The notes: generated by a model not told the origin, from the letters alone. Counted from the first letter of the stretch, positions 1 to 11,651 are shown. The stretch: DNA of 64,000 nucleotides from Variovorax sp. RA8 (GCF_901827175.1 NZ_LR594662.1:1612001-1676000); one strand, 5' to 3'. Numbers and translations: made by a program.

Positions 1-574
<574 letters not shown>

Positions 575-612
575 GCGCCGCGACAGACGAAGAACAGAAC
601 CAGGAAATCACG

Positions 613-2091
<1,479 letters not shown>

Positions 2092-2175
2092 ATGTGCTGA
2101 ATTAGGCGGGCATTAGCCCCTTACTTCGGTGGATGGGCACGGCCTGTGCTTCATTTATCATGGATGACCACCGCG

Positions 2176-2207
2176 AGCCGGGGATGCCTCAGGCGCCCCG
2201 GCTTTTC
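2176..2207 (+). terminator. Intrinsic terminator after gltBD
   Basis: AGCCGGGG (2176-2183) pairs perfectly with CCCCGGCT (2196-2203); the 12-base loop holds a nested GCCT/AGGC pair, and TTTTC follows. It lies only 9 bases before the mlaF ATG, so mlaF needs a promoter upstream of or within this element, or readthrough. Confidence 0.85.
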
Positions 2208-2215
2208 TGTTGTCC

Positions 2216-3040
2216 ATGAACCCACCCGAGTCCTCACTGGTTGAATTCCGCGATGTCCGTTTCGGCTACGGCGAACGCGCGATCCTCGACGGCGTCTCCT
2301 TCACCGTGCCCCGCGGCAAGGTGACGGCGCTCATGGGGGCTTCGGGCGGTGGCAAGACCACCGTGCTGCGCCTGGTCGGCGGCCAGGTGCGCGCGCAGCG
2401 CGGCGAGGTGCTGTTCGACGGCGGGGACATCGGCAAGATGGACAGCGACGCGCTCTATGCCGCGCGTCGCCGCATGGGCATGCTGTTCCAGTTCGGTGCC
2501 CTGTTCACCGACATGAGCGTGCTCGACAACGTCGCCTTCCCCTTGCGCGAGCACACGCGGCTGCCCGAGGCGCTGGTGCGCGACATCGTGCTCATGAAGC
2601 TCGACGCCGTCGGCCTGCGCGGCGCGCGCCACCTGATGCCCAGCGAAGTCTCCGGCGGCATGGCGCGACGCGTGGCGCTGGCCCGGGCGATCGCGCTCGA
2701 CCCCGACCTGGTCATGTACGACGAGCCCTTCGCCGGCCTCGACCCGATCTCGCTGGGCACCGCCGCCCGGCTGATCCGCCAGCTCAATGACACGCTCGGG
2801 CTGACCAGCATCGTGGTGTCGCACGACCTGGAAGAGACCTTTCGCATCGCGGACCACGTGATCATCCTGGCCAACGGGGGCATCGCGGCGCAGGGACGGC
2901 CGCAAGAGGTGCGCCAGAGCAGCGATCCGCTGGTCCACCAGTTCGTCAATGCACTGCCCGACGGGCCGGTGCATTTCCATTACCCGGGCGTCCCGGTGGA
3001 GCAGGACTTCGGCAACAACGCCGGGGCAGAGCAGGCATGA
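2216..3040 (+). CDS. mlaF: Phospholipid ABC transporter ATP-binding protein MlaF
   Basis: A 274-residue ATPase of the Mla system, which moves glycerophospholipids between outer and inner membranes to keep outer-membrane lipid asymmetry. Visible motifs are Walker A (GASGGGKTT, near residue 38), the signature [14 protein letters not shown], Walker B ([12 protein letters not shown]) and the switch histidine in IVVSHDLEE. It overlaps mlaE by four bases (ATGA). ATG 2216 gives the usual N-terminus; a TTG two codons upstream (2210) is possible, and no strong Shine-Dalgarno is seen because the gltD terminator occupies the leader. First gene of the mla operon. Confidence 0.95.
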   Translation: MNPPESSLVEFRDVRFGYGERAILDGVSFTVPRGKVTALMGASGGGKTTVLRLVGGQVRAQRGEVLFDGGDIGKMDSDALYAARRRMGMLFQFGALFTDMSVLDNVAFPLREHTRLPEALVRDIVLMKLDAVGLRGARHLMPSEVSGGMARRVALARAIALDPDLVMYDEPFAGLDPISLGTAARLIRQLNDTLGLTSIVVSHDLEETFRIADHVIILANGGIAAQGRPQEVRQSSDPLVHQFVNALPDGPVHFHYPGVPVEQDFGNNAGAEQA

Positions 3041-3819
3041 GCTGGTACCGGCCGGCCGACGTGGGATTCGCCGTGCGTTCCAAGCTGGGCGATCTCGGCA
3101 TTGGCGCGCGCCTGTTCGTGCGCCTCGCGCTGCGCGGCGCGGGCAGCCTGCGCCGCTTTGGCCTGGTTCGCGACCAGATCCATTTCCTGGGCAACTACTC
3201 GCTCGCCATCATCGCGGTCTCGGGCCTCTTCGTCGGCTTCGTGCTGGGGCTGCAGGGCTACTACACGTTGCAGCGCTACGGCTCCTCGGAGGCGCTGGGC
3301 CTGCTGGTGGCATTGAGCCTGGTGCGCGAACTCGGCCCGGTGGTCTCGGCCCTGCTGTTCGCGGGCCGCGCGGGCACCTCCCTGACCGCGGAGATCGGCC
3401 TCATGAAGGCAGGCGAGCAACTCAGCGCCATGGAAATGATGGCGGTCGACCCGGTGCAGCGCATCCTGGCGCCGCGCTTCTGGGCCGGCGTCATCACCAT
3501 GCCGCTGCTGGCGGCCGTGTTCAGCGCGGTCGGCGTGATCGGCGGCTGGGTGGTCGGCGTGCTGATGATCGGCTTGGATTCAGGCGCGTTCTGGGGGCAG
3601 ATGCAGGCCGGCGTCGATGTCTGGAAGGACGTGGGCAACGGCGTGGTCAAGAGCATCGTCTTCGGCTTCACCGTCACCTTCATCGCGCTGCTGCAGGGGT
3701 TTGGCGCGCAGCCGACGCCCGAGGGCGTGTCGCGCGCCACCACCCGCACCGTGGTGGTGGCCTCGCTCGCGGTCCTGGGGCTCGACTTCCTGCTGACCGC
3801 GATGATGTTCAGTATCTAG
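3037..3819 (+). CDS. mlaE: Phospholipid ABC transporter permease MlaE
   Basis: A 260-residue inner-membrane permease of the MlaE family, partner of MlaF and MlaD. It has an amphipathic N-terminus, then a hydrophobic segment ([17 protein letters not shown]), the conserved stretch [17 protein letters not shown] and further membrane spans to the C-terminus. [21 protein letters not shown] is the family's cytoplasmic coupling region. Start and stop codons overlap mlaF by four bases, implying translational coupling. Confidence 0.96.
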   Translation: MSWYRPADVGFAVRSKLGDLGIGARLFVRLALRGAGSLRRFGLVRDQIHFLGNYSLAIIAVSGLFVGFVLGLQGYYTLQRYGSSEALGLLVALSLVRELGPVVSALLFAGRAGTSLTAEIGLMKAGEQLSAMEMMAVDPVQRILAPRFWAGVITMPLLAAVFSAVGVIGGWVVGVLMIGLDSGAFWGQMQAGVDVWKDVGNGVVKSIVFGFTVTFIALLQGFGAQPTPEGVSRATTRTVVVASLAVLGLDFLLTAMMFSI

Positions 3820-3835
3820 AAAACAAGAGCACTCC

Positions 3836-4324
3836 ATGCAACATTCCAAGAATGACGTCTGGGTCGGCCTGTTCGTGCTCATCGGCGCGGCAGCGCTGCT
3901 GTTCCTCGCGCTCCAGTCCGCGAACCTGCTGAGCCTGAATTTCCAGAAGACCTATTCCGTCAGCGCGCGTTTCGACAACATCGGCGGCCTGAAGCCGCAG
4001 ACCGCGGTCAAGAGCGCGGGCGTGGTGGTCGGTCGCGTCGAATCGATCACGTTCGACGACAAGTATTTCCAGGCGAGCGTCACGCTGGCGTTGCAGAGCC
4101 GTTACAGTTTCCCCAAGGACAGTTCCCTCAAGATCCTGACCAGTGGCCTGCTCGGCGAGCAGTACATCGGCATCGAGGCGGGGGCTGAGGAGAAGACCCT
4201 CCAAGCCGGCGACACCATCACCGCGACGCAATCGGCAGTCGTGCTGGAGAACCTGATCGGACAGTTCCTCTACAGCAAGGCGGCCGAGGGCAGCACGCCA
4301 TCGGGCAACGGCAACAAGAAATGA
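3836..4324 (+). CDS. mlaD: MCE-domain lipid-binding protein MlaD
   Basis: A 162-residue inner-membrane-anchored MCE protein; in the family it forms a hexameric ring that carries lipid between MlaC and MlaFE. One N-terminal membrane helix (VGLFVLIGAAALLFLALQ) is followed by a single MCE domain with the pattern ARFDNIGGLKPQTAVKSAGVVVG and, later, the LLGEQYIGIEAG turn. The short tail after the domain is low-complexity. It overlaps mlaA by four bases. Confidence 0.95.
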   Translation: MQHSKNDVWVGLFVLIGAAALLFLALQSANLLSLNFQKTYSVSARFDNIGGLKPQTAVKSAGVVVGRVESITFDDKYFQASVTLALQSRYSFPKDSSLKILTSGLLGEQYIGIEAGAEEKTLQAGDTITATQSAVVLENLIGQFLYSKAAEGSTPSGNGNKK

Positions 4325-5067
4325 AACCACGATCCCCCCTCGATTTGCCGTGCGTGCTGCGCGGCACCGCTTCGGCCCTGAGCTATCTGGGCGCCATTGC
4401 AGCGCTGGCGATGGCCACCGGCTGCGCCTCCGGGCCCAGGGCCAATCCGGCCGACCCGTTCGAACCCTTCAACCGCGGCGTCATGCGTTTCAACGACGTC
4501 GTGGATGACGCCGTGCTGGTGCCGGCGGCGACGGCCTATCGCCGTGCGCTGCCTTCCTTCGTGCGCACGGGGGTCAACAATTTCTTCGGCAACCTGTCCG
4601 ATGTATGGAGCTTTGCCAACAGCGTGCTGCAGCTCAAGCTGGAGCACAGTGCCCAGACCTTCATGCGCGTGAACGTCAACACCGTCTTCGGGCTCGGCGG
4701 GCTGCTGGATATCGCCACCGAGGCCGGCATCGACCGCCACTCCGAGGACTTCGGCCAGACCCTGGGCCGTTGGGGCGTACCGAGCGGCCCGTACGTGGTG
4801 CTGCCGTTGCTGGGCTCTTCGACGGTGCGCGACACGGCGGCCTTGACGGTCGATCGGCAGGGCGACCTGCTGAACCAGTTGCACGACGTCCGGTGGCGCA
4901 ACTCGCTTTACTTTCTTCGCGTGATCGATGCGCGCTCGAACTTCCTGCGTGCGAGCCAGCTGCTCGACGACGCGGCGCTCGACAAGTACACGTTCACGCG
5001 CGACGCCTATCTGCAGCGCCGAAAGAACGACGTGCATGACGGGGACTTGCCGAACGAGGGCAATTGA
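4321..5067 (+). CDS. mlaA: Outer-membrane lipoprotein MlaA (VacJ)
   Basis: A 248-residue lipoprotein that in the family sits in the outer membrane with a porin and extracts misplaced phospholipids. An N-terminal hydrophobic stretch ends in ATGCAS, a plausible lipobox with the cysteine near residue 38. The VacJ signature follows: DPFEPFNRGVMRFND, then LLDIATEAGI and GPYVVLPLLGSSTVRD. In Escherichia coli mlaA is unlinked; here it lies between mlaD and mlaC, so the full pathway is one transcription unit. It overlaps mlaD by four bases. Confidence 0.95.
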   Translation: MKPRSPLDLPCVLRGTASALSYLGAIAALAMATGCASGPRANPADPFEPFNRGVMRFNDVVDDAVLVPAATAYRRALPSFVRTGVNNFFGNLSDVWSFANSVLQLKLEHSAQTFMRVNVNTVFGLGGLLDIATEAGIDRHSEDFGQTLGRWGVPSGPYVVLPLLGSSTVRDTAALTVDRQGDLLNQLHDVRWRNSLYFLRVIDARSNFLRASQLLDDAALDKYTFTRDAYLQRRKNDVHDGDLPNEGN

Positions 5068-5191
5068 CCGTGCATGCGGCGCTTGCATTCCGTTGCGCGC
5101 TTTGCACGGGAGCCGGAACCCCGTTGACAGGCCTCTGCTCCAATTCTTCACGGGCCACGAAGGCTCGAGACTTTCAACAAGGGAACCATTG

Positions 5192-5842
5192 ATGAATCAG
5201 ATCCTGCAACGACGCTCCGTTGGACGCCTGATGCTGGCCGGCCTGCTGCTCGCGGGCGCCGCGGTCTTCGTGCGGCCGGTCCACGCCGCCGACGAGGCGC
5301 CGGACGCGCTGGTCAAACGCCTGTCGACCGATGTGCTCGAGACCATCAGGGCCGACAAGTCGATCAAGGCCGGCGACGTCAACAAGATCATGGCCCTGGT
5401 CGACACCAAGATCATGCCGAACGTCAACTTCCAGCGCATGACCGCCTCCGCCGTCGGTCCGGCATGGCGCCAGGCCACGCCCGAGCAGCAGCAGCGCCTG
5501 CAGGAAGAGTTCAAGAAGCTGCTGGTGCGCACCTATGCCGGCGCGCTCGACCAGGTCAGCGACCAGAGCGTGGCTGTGCGTCCCTTCCGCGGCTCGCCCG
5601 ACGACAAGGAAGTGCTGGTGCGCACCGAAGTTCGCGGCGGCGGCGACCCGGTGCAGCTCGACTACCGGCTCGAGAAGACGCCCGGTGAGGCCGGCGGCTG
5701 GAAGATCTACAACCTCAACGTGCTGGGCGTGTGGCTGGTCGATACCTACCGCAGCCAGTTCGCGCAGGAGATCAACGCCAAGGGCATCGACGGCCTGATC
5801 GCAGCGCTGTCGGAGCGCAACAAGCGCAACGTCAGGAGTTGA
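5192..5842 (+). CDS. mlaC: Periplasmic phospholipid shuttle MlaC
   Basis: A 216-residue soluble periplasmic carrier (Ttg2D family) that ferries phospholipid between MlaA and MlaD. A signal peptide is clear: basic start (LQRRSVGRL), hydrophobic core (MLAGLLLAGAAVFV), cleavage at VHAADEA. The mature part has family features such as PNVNFQRMTASAVGPAWRQA and the WKIYNLNVLGVWLVDTYRSQF strand near the C-terminus. ATG 5192 is chosen because it directly precedes the signal peptide; the 124-base gap after mlaA holds no other gene. Confidence 0.95.
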   Translation: MNQILQRRSVGRLMLAGLLLAGAAVFVRPVHAADEAPDALVKRLSTDVLETIRADKSIKAGDVNKIMALVDTKIMPNVNFQRMTASAVGPAWRQATPEQQQRLQEEFKKLLVRTYAGALDQVSDQSVAVRPFRGSPDDKEVLVRTEVRGGGDPVQLDYRLEKTPGEAGGWKIYNLNVLGVWLVDTYRSQFAQEINAKGIDGLIAALSERNKRNVRS

Positions 5843-5850
5843 GCCGCCCG

Positions 5851-6123
5851 ATGCTGGTCCTGCCGCCCAAGCTCACGCACGACGAGGCGCCGGCCTGCGT
5901 GCTCATGCTGCGGCAAGGGCTCGCGGGACAGTCCGAATCGTCAACCGTGGTCGACGCGAGTGCGCTCGCGCAGTTCGATTCCTCGGCGCTCGCGGTCCTG
6001 CTCGAATGCCGCCGCGAATCCAGTGCGCTGGGCCGCGGCTTCGCGGTGAAGGGCTTGCCGCCGCGCCTGCGGGAACTCGCGTCGCTGTACGGCGTGGCGG
6101 GCCTTCTGCCCGCCGCGCCATGA
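5851..6123 (+). CDS. mlaB: STAS-domain protein MlaB
   Basis: A 90-residue STAS domain; in the Mla complex this small cytoplasmic subunit binds MlaF and supports its ATPase activity. The pattern VVDASALAQFDSSALAVLLECRR is the STAS core with the central serine-rich loop. It starts 9 bases after mlaC with AGGAG at 5834-5838. Being small and variable, it would be hard to name alone; the place at the end of mlaFEDAC makes the call. Confidence 0.88.
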   Translation: MLVLPPKLTHDEAPACVLMLRQGLAGQSESSTVVDASALAQFDSSALAVLLECRRESSALGRGFAVKGLPPRLRELASLYGVAGLLPAAP

Positions 6124-6187
6124 GCTGGCGGCTGCGACAGGCTGTCAGGCCTTTGTCCGGCCCCAAACCGGAAAAACGGCAGGGCCC

Positions 6188-6193
6188 TAAAAT
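6188..6193 (+). promoter_or_regulatory. Possible -10 hexamer (TAAAAT) before the YadGH-like pair
   Basis: TAAAAT (5/6 match to TATAAT) ends 11 bases before the ATG at 6205, so a transcript would have a very short or no leader. No convincing -35 is seen at 16-18 bases. Confidence 0.35.
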
Positions 6194-6204
6194 CGCGGGC
6201 TCCC

Positions 6205-7152
6205 ATGCCTGCGATCTCCTTCCAATCGGTCTCCAAGACCTATCCTGCCTCGCGTCAGCAGCGTTCCGAGGGAAAACCCGGACTACGTGCCGTCGATGAG
6301 GTCACGTTCCAGATCGAGGAGGGCGAATTCTTCGGTCTGCTGGGGCCCAACGGTGCCGGCAAGACTACGCTGATCAGCATGCTGGCCGGCCTGTCCAGGC
6401 CCAGCGCTGGCACCATCAGCGTCCATGGCTTCGATGTGCAGCGCGACTACAGGCAGGCACGCCGCAAGCTCGGGGTGGTGCCGCAGGAGCTGGTCTTCGA
6501 CCCCTTCTTCAATGTGCGCGAGTCCCTGCGCATCCAGTCGGGCTACTTCGGCATCAAGAACAACGACGACTGGATCGACGAGCTGCTGAGCAGCCTCGGC
6601 CTGGCCGACAAGGCCGGCGCCAACATGCGCCAGCTCTCCGGCGGCATGAAGCGGCGCGTGCTGGTCGCCCAGGCGCTGGTGCACAAGCCGCCGGTGATCG
6701 TGCTGGACGAGCCCACGGCCGGCGTCGATGTGGAGCTGCGCCAGACCCTGTGGCAGTTCGTCGCCAAGCTCAACAAGCAGGGCAGCACGGTGCTGCTGAC
6801 CACCCACTATCTCGAGGAGGCGGAGGCACTGTGCCACCGCATCGCGATGCTCAAGCAAGGCCGGGTGATTGCGCTGGACCGCACCAGCGAGCTGCTGCGT
6901 TCGGCCGCCAGCAACGTGCTGCGCTTCAAGACCGACGGCATGCTGCCGTGGGAGCTGGCCCAGCATGCGCGCATCACGGGCCGCATCGTGCAGCTGCCGG
7001 CGCAGAACGCACGCGAGGTCGAGCAATTGCTGGCCGCAATCCGCGAGGCTGGGCTCGACGTCGAAGATGTCGAGATGCGCAAGGCCGATCTGGAGGACGT
7101 GTTCATCGACCTGATGGCGGGCGAGCAGACGCCTTTGGAGGTCGCTCGATGA
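6205..7152 (+). CDS. ABC transporter ATP-binding protein, YadG-like
   Basis: A 315-residue ATPase of the drug/polysaccharide-exporter type. Motifs are Walker A (LLGPNGAGKTT, near residue 47), signature LSGGMKRRVLVAQAL, Walker B (VIVLDEPTAGVD) and switch His (LTTHYLEEAE). The C-terminal 80 residues form the extra domain seen in YadG-like ATPases. It is paired with the ABC-2 permease at 7196. In Burkholderiales this pair is often found between mlaB and ibaG; its substrate is not known to me. It is probably not part of the Mla machine, which already has its own ATPase. Confidence 0.9.
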   Translation: MPAISFQSVSKTYPASRQQRSEGKPGLRAVDEVTFQIEEGEFFGLLGPNGAGKTTLISMLAGLSRPSAGTISVHGFDVQRDYRQARRKLGVVPQELVFDPFFNVRESLRIQSGYFGIKNNDDWIDELLSSLGLADKAGANMRQLSGGMKRRVLVAQALVHKPPVIVLDEPTAGVDVELRQTLWQFVAKLNKQGSTVLLTTHYLEEAEALCHRIAMLKQGRVIALDRTSELLRSAASNVLRFKTDGMLPWELAQHARITGRIVQLPAQNAREVEQLLAAIREAGLDVEDVEMRKADLEDVFIDLMAGEQTPLEVAR

Positions 7153-7195
7153 GCGCCGGACCGAGCCGCCCGAAGTGTCGAGCGTGGGGGCTGTC

Positions 7196-7963
7196 ATGAT
7201 GGTCCATGCCCTGGGCTGGCGGGCCTTGCTCTACAAGGAAACGCTGCGCTTCTGGAAGGTCGGCTTCCAGACCGTCGGCGCGCCGGTGCTCACTGCGCTG
7301 CTCTACCTGATGGTCTTCGGCCATGTGCTGGAAGGCCGCGTGACGGTCTACGGCTCCGTCAGCTACACCGCCTTCCTGGTGCCGGGTCTGGTGATGATGA
7401 GCGTGCTGCAGAACGCCTTCGCGAACAGCTCGTCGTCCATCATCCAGAGCAAGATCATGGGCAACCTGGTCTTCATCCTGCTCACGCCGCTGTCGCACTG
7501 GGGGTGGTTCCTGGCCTACGTGGGTTCCTCCATCGTGCGCGGGCTGGTGGTGGGGCTGGGCGTGTTCGCGGTGACGGCTTTCTTCGCCGTGCCGGGCTTC
7601 GTCGCGCCGTTGTGGATCGCGGTCTTCGCATTCCTGGGCGCCGCGATCCTTGGCACGCTGGGCCTGATCGCCGGGCTCTGGGCCGAGAAGTTCGACCAGA
7701 TGGCCGTGTTCCAGAACTTCCTGATCATGCCCATGACCTTCCTCTCGGGCGTGTTCTATTCCATTCATTCGCTGCCCGCCTTCTGGCAGACGGTGAGCCA
7801 CCTGAACCCTTTCTTCTACATGATCGACGGCTTCCGCTACGGCTTCTTCGGCGTGAGCGACATCTCGCCCTGGGTGAGCCTGGCCATCGTCGGCGGCGCC
7901 TGGCTGGTGGTGAGCGCGATCGCGATCCATCTGCTGCGCATCGGCTACAAGATCCGGGGCTAA
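7196..7963 (+). CDS. ABC-2 type permease, YadH-like
   Basis: A permease of about 255 residues with six predicted membrane spans, for example GAPVLTALLYLMVFGHV near the start and SLAIVGGAWLVVSAIAIHLL at the end. The stretch SSSSIIQSKIMGNLVFILLTPL and the FLSGVFYSIHSLP loop fit the YadH/ABC-2 family. It forms the transporter with the ATPase just upstream. Start choice is open: adjacent ATGs at 7196 and 7199 or a GTG at 7175; 7196 avoids extending into a region without family resemblance. Confidence 0.88.
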   Translation: MMVHALGWRALLYKETLRFWKVGFQTVGAPVLTALLYLMVFGHVLEGRVTVYGSVSYTAFLVPGLVMMSVLQNAFANSSSSIIQSKIMGNLVFILLTPLSHWGWFLAYVGSSIVRGLVVGLGVFAVTAFFAVPGFVAPLWIAVFAFLGAAILGTLGLIAGLWAEKFDQMAVFQNFLIMPMTFLSGVFYSIHSLPAFWQTVSHLNPFFYMIDGFRYGFFGVSDISPWVSLAIVGGAWLVVSAIAIHLLRIGYKIRG

Positions 7964-8000
7964 GAATGTTGGCTCCCAGGCTTTTCACTCGCTGCGCTCG

Positions 8001-8060
8001 TGTAACGCCACCCCCCGAGGGGGCTGGGCCGCCTCGGGGCGGCCCAGCGGCGGCCCCTTT
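8001..8060. repeat. Intergenic palindromic repeat (REP-like), copy 1
   Basis: CCCCCCGAGGGGGC (from 8011) is followed by a perfect 10-base stem, CTGGGCCGCC (8024-8033) and GGCGGCCCAG (8038-8047), with a TCGG tetraloop. It lies between the ABC permease and ibaG. The preceding CGTGTA-CGC and the C6GAG5C core recur at 10273. No T-run follows, so it is unlikely to be a simple terminator. Confidence 0.7.
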
Positions 8061-8066
8061 CCCACT

Positions 8067-8309
8067 ATGACTGCCGAAGATCTCCAATCCATCATCCAGG
8101 CGGGCCTGCCCTGCGAGCACATCACGCTCGAAGGCGACGGCCGCCACTGGTACGCCACCATCGTCTCCACCGAGTTCGAGGGCAAGCGCGCCATCCAGCG
8201 ACACCAGCGCGTCTATGCCACCCTCGGTGCCAAAATGCACACCGACGAAGTGCATGCGCTCTCGATGAAAACCTACACGCCCGCCGAATGGGCGGCCCAG
8301 AACTCCTAG
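8067..8309 (+). CDS. ibaG: BolA-family protein IbaG
   Basis: An 80-residue BolA-like protein. BolA proteins pair with monothiol glutaredoxins in Fe-S handling; IbaG (YrbA) is the form encoded next to murA and the mla genes. The fold signature is visible as [13 protein letters not shown], then the [10 protein letters not shown] helix region and [15 protein letters not shown] near the end. It sits 11 bases upstream of murA, the same order as in enterobacteria (mla-ibaG-murA). Confidence 0.9.
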   Translation: MTAEDLQSIIQAGLPCEHITLEGDGRHWYATIVSTEFEGKRAIQRHQRVYATLGAKMHTDEVHALSMKTYTPAEWAAQNS

Positions 8310-8320
8310 TCCGGACTTCC

Positions 8321-9607
8321 ATGGACAAACTCCTGATTCGCGGCGGGCGCCAGCTCCGCGGCGAGGTGCTCATTTCCGGCGCGAAGAACGCGGCCCTGCC
8401 GGAGCTCTGCGCGGCGCTCCTGAGCGACCGCCCCGTCACCCTGCACAACGTGCCGCGCCTCAATGACGTCACGACCATGCTCAAGCTGCTGCGCAACATG
8501 GGCGTGGCAGCCGAGCGCGATGACAACGGCACGGTGCGTCTCGACGCCGGTCCGCTGCACGCGCCCGAGGCGCCGTACGAACTGGTGAAGACGATGCGGG
8601 CGTCGGTTCTCGCGCTGGGCCCGCTGCTGGCCCGTTTCGGCAAGGCCCGGGTCTCGCTGCCGGGCGGCTGCGCCATCGGCTCGCGTCCGGTCGACCAGCA
8701 CATCAAGGGCCTGCAGGCCATGGGCGCCGAGATCGTGGTCGAGCACGGCTACATGGTGGCGAGCATCGCGGGCGGCCGCCAGCGCCTGCACGGCGCGCGC
8801 ATCACCACCGACATGGTGACCGTCACCGGCACCGAGAACTTCCTGATGGCCGCGGCGCTCGCCGACGGCGAGACCGTGCTGGAGAATGCCGCGCAGGAGC
8901 CCGAGATCACCGACCTGGCCGAGATGCTGATCGAGATGGGCGCGAAGATCGAAGGCCACGGCACCAGTCGCATCCGCATCCAGGGCGTGGAGAAGCTGGG
9001 TGGCTGCACGCACCGCGTGGTGGCCGACCGCATCGAGGCCGGCACCTTCTTGTGCGCCGTGGCCGCCACCGGGGGCGAGGTGCTGCTGCGCCACGGCCGC
9101 GCCGACCACCTCGACGCCGTGATCGAGAAGCTGCACGAAGCCGGCGTGCAGGTGGATGCGGCGGAAGAGGGCATCCGCGTGCGCAGCCAAGGCCGCTTGA
9201 AGGCGCAGAGCTTTCGCACCACCGAGTACCCGGGCTTCCCGACCGACATGCAGGCCCAGTTCATGGCGCTCAACGTGATTGCCGAGGGAACCTCGACCGT
9301 GACCGAGACGATCTTCGAGAACCGCTTCATGCACGTGGACGAGATGCTGCGCCTGGGCGCCAAGATCCAGACCGACGGCAAGGTCGCGGTGATCGAGGGC
9401 GTGCGCCAGCTGTCCGGCGCCACCGTGATGGCGACCGACCTGCGCGCTTCCGCCAGCCTGGTGATCGCCGGCCTGGTGGCCGAAGGCGAAACCCTGGTCG
9501 ACCGCATCTATCACCTGGACCGCGGCTACGACCGCATGGAAAGCAAGCTGCGCGGCCTGGGTGCCGACATCGAGCGCGTGCCCGGGCCCGCGGAGTACCA
9601 GCCGTGA
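8321..9607 (+). CDS. murA: UDP-N-acetylglucosamine 1-carboxyvinyltransferase
   Basis: This 428-residue enzyme carries out the first committed step of peptidoglycan synthesis, adding enolpyruvate from PEP to UDP-GlcNAc. The active-site cysteine is present (Cys117 in [11 protein letters not shown]), so the product should be sensitive to fosfomycin by family knowledge. The N-terminal [12 protein letters not shown] and the [17 protein letters not shown] loop are diagnostic. ATG 8321 gives the standard MDKLLIRGG start. Its TGA overlaps the GTG start of hisG by four bases, so murA is coupled to the histidine operon. Confidence 0.97.
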   Translation: MDKLLIRGGRQLRGEVLISGAKNAALPELCAALLSDRPVTLHNVPRLNDVTTMLKLLRNMGVAAERDDNGTVRLDAGPLHAPEAPYELVKTMRASVLALGPLLARFGKARVSLPGGCAIGSRPVDQHIKGLQAMGAEIVVEHGYMVASIAGGRQRLHGARITTDMVTVTGTENFLMAAALADGETVLENAAQEPEITDLAEMLIEMGAKIEGHGTSRIRIQGVEKLGGCTHRVVADRIEAGTFLCAVAATGGEVLLRHGRADHLDAVIEKLHEAGVQVDAAEEGIRVRSQGRLKAQSFRTTEYPGFPTDMQAQFMALNVIAEGTSTVTETIFENRFMHVDEMLRLGAKIQTDGKVAVIEGVRQLSGATVMATDLRASASLVIAGLVAEGETLVDRIYHLDRGYDRMESKLRGLGADIERVPGPAEYQP

Positions 9608-10245
9608 TCACGCTCGCGTTGTCCAAGGGCCGGATCTTCGACGAAACCCTGCCGCTGCTGGCCGCGGCCGGCATCGAGGTCAGCGAGGACCCGGAGAAAT
9701 CGCGCAAGCTGATCCTCGCGACCACGCGCCCCGAGGTGCGCGTGGTGCTGGTGCGCGCATCGGACGTGCCCACCTACGTCCAGTACGGCGGCGCGGACCT
9801 GGGCGTGACCGGGCTGGACGTGCTGCTCGAGCACGGCAACCAGGGGCTCTACCAGCCGCTCGACCTGCGTATCGCCGCCTGCCGCCTGAGCGTGGCGGTG
9901 CGCGCCGACTACGACTACGCCTCGGCCGTGCGCCAGGGCTCGCGCATCAAGGTCGCGACCAAGTACGTCGGCCTGGCGCGCGAGTTTTTCGCCAGCAAGG
10001 GCGTGCACGTGGACCTGATCAAGCTCTATGGCAGCATGGAGCTGGCGCCGCTCACCGGCCTGGCCGATGCCATCGTCGACCTGGTGTCCACCGGCAACAC
10101 GCTCAAGGCCAATCATCTCGTCGAGGTTGAGCGCATCATGGACATCAGCGCGCGCCTGGTGGTCAACCAGGCCGCGCTCAAGCTCAAGCAGGCGCCGATC
10201 CGGCACATCATCGACGCCTTCGCCTCCGCCATCCCCTCAGCCTGA
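9604..10245 (+). CDS. hisG: ATP phosphoribosyltransferase, short form
   Basis: First enzyme of histidine synthesis, joining ATP and PRPP. At 213 residues it is the short HisG type, which lacks the C-terminal histidine-sensing domain and in known cases works only as a complex with the tRNA-synthetase-like HisZ. No hisZ is in this window. Visible motifs are LALSKGRI at the start, [14 protein letters not shown], and the PRPP loop [12 protein letters not shown]. The start is GTG 9604, overlapping the murA stop, because MITLALSKG begins there. Confidence 0.95.
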   Translation: MITLALSKGRIFDETLPLLAAAGIEVSEDPEKSRKLILATTRPEVRVVLVRASDVPTYVQYGGADLGVTGLDVLLEHGNQGLYQPLDLRIAACRLSVAVRADYDYASAVRQGSRIKVATKYVGLAREFFASKGVHVDLIKLYGSMELAPLTGLADAIVDLVSTGNTLKANHLVEVERIMDISARLVVNQAALKLKQAPIRHIIDAFASAIPSA

Positions 10246-10272
10246 CATGAAATGCCCCCACGCTCATCACTT

Positions 10273-10334
10273 CGTGTATCGCTGCCCCCCGAGGGGGCGC
10301 TCAGCGTCCTTCGCGCGGCCGGGCGGGCGCTGAC
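10273..10334. repeat. Intergenic palindromic repeat (REP-like), copy 2
   Basis: Contains the same core as copy 1 (CGTGTA-CGC then CCCCCCGAGGGGGC at 10285-10298), followed by an imperfect hairpin CAGCGTCC / GGGCGCTG ending at the hisD start. It fills the gap between hisG and hisD. Confidence 0.65.
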
Positions 10335-11651
10335 ATGAACGTGAAAGCCGCTCCCGCCCGTCTATCGACTGCCTCCGCCGGCTTCGAAGCCGATTTCGAG
10401 GCGCGGTTGCACTGGTCGGCCGACACCGATGCCGCGATCGAGCAGGTCGTGGCCGACATCCTGGCCGATGTGCGCAGGCGCGGCGACGCGGCCGTGCTCG
10501 AATACACGCGGCGTTTCGACCGGCTCGACGTCGGCAGCCTGGAGGCACTGGAACTGAAGGCCCCCGAGCTGCGCGCTGCCTTCGAGGCGCTGCCCGCTGC
10601 CCAGCGCGAGGCCCTGGAGGCTGCCGCAAGCCGCGTGAGGAGCTATCACGAAGCGCAGAAGAAGGCCAGCGGCGAGAGCTGGAGCTATCGCGATGCCGAC
10701 GGCACCCTGCTGGGCCAGAAGGTCACGCCGGTGGACCGCGTCGGCATCTACGTGCCGGGCGGCAAGGCCGCCTATCCGTCGAGCGTGCTCATGAACGCGA
10801 TCCCCGCGCATGTGGCCGGCGTCGGCGAGATCATCATGGTCGTGCCGACGCCGGGCGGCGAGAAAAATCCCCTCGTGCTCGCCGCCGCCCACGTCGCCGG
10901 CGTCACGCGTGCCTTCACCATCGGCGGCGCGCAGGCCGTGGGCGCGCTGGCCTACGGCACCGCGAGCATCCCGGCGGTCGACAAGATTACCGGCCCCGGC
11001 AACGCCTACGTGGCCGCCGCCAAGCGGCGGGTGTTCGGCACCGTGGGCATCGACATGATCGCCGGGCCCAGCGAGATCCTGGTGCTGGCCGACGGCAGCA
11101 CGCCGCCCGACTGGGTGGCGATGGACCTGTTCAGCCAGGCCGAGCACGACGAGCTCGCGCAGAGCATCCTGCTGTGCCCCGACGCCGCCTACATCGACCA
11201 GGTGCAACGGGAGATCGACCGGCTGCTGCCCTCGATGTCGCGCGCCGCGATCATCGCCGCCTCGCTCAACGGCCGTGGCGCCCTGATCCACACGAAGAGC
11301 ATGGAAGAGGCCTGCGCGATCAGCAACCGCATTGCACCCGAGCACCTGGAGGTCAGCAGCCGCGACCCGCACCGCTGGGAGCCGCTGCTCAGGCACGCCG
11401 GCGCGATTTTCCTCGGCGCCTACACCAGCGAAAGCCTGGGCGACTACTGCGCCGGCCCCAACCACGTGCTGCCGACCAGCGGCACGGCGCGCTTCAGCTC
11501 GCCGCTGGGGGTCTACGACTTCCAGAAGCGCTCCAGCCTGATCGAGGTCAGCGAGGCGGGCGCACAGCCGCTGGGCCGCATCGCCGTGACCCTGGCCGAA
11601 GGGGAGGGCCTGCCGGCGCACGCCGAGGCCGCCCGCATGCGCCTGCGTTGA
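10335..11651 (+). CDS. hisD: Histidinol dehydrogenase
   Basis: A 438-residue enzyme making histidine from histidinol in two NAD-linked oxidations. The family signature is clear: [19 protein letters not shown], the [14 protein letters not shown] turn, [14 protein letters not shown], and the metal-binding [11 protein letters not shown]. The C-terminal [16 protein letters not shown] is also typical. It follows hisG after the palindromic repeat at 10273, the only sizeable gap in this part of the operon. Confidence 0.97.
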   Translation: MNVKAAPARLSTASAGFEADFEARLHWSADTDAAIEQVVADILADVRRRGDAAVLEYTRRFDRLDVGSLEALELKAPELRAAFEALPAAQREALEAAASRVRSYHEAQKKASGESWSYRDADGTLLGQKVTPVDRVGIYVPGGKAAYPSSVLMNAIPAHVAGVGEIIMVVPTPGGEKNPLVLAAAHVAGVTRAFTIGGAQAVGALAYGTASIPAVDKITGPGNAYVAAAKRRVFGTVGIDMIAGPSEILVLADGSTPPDWVAMDLFSQAEHDELAQSILLCPDAAYIDQVQREIDRLLPSMSRAAIIAASLNGRGALIHTKSMEEACAISNRIAPEHLEVSSRDPHRWEPLLRHAGAIFLGAYTSESLGDYCAGPNHVLPTSGTARFSSPLGVYDFQKRSSLIEVSEAGAQPLGRIAVTLAEGEGLPAHAEAARMRLR

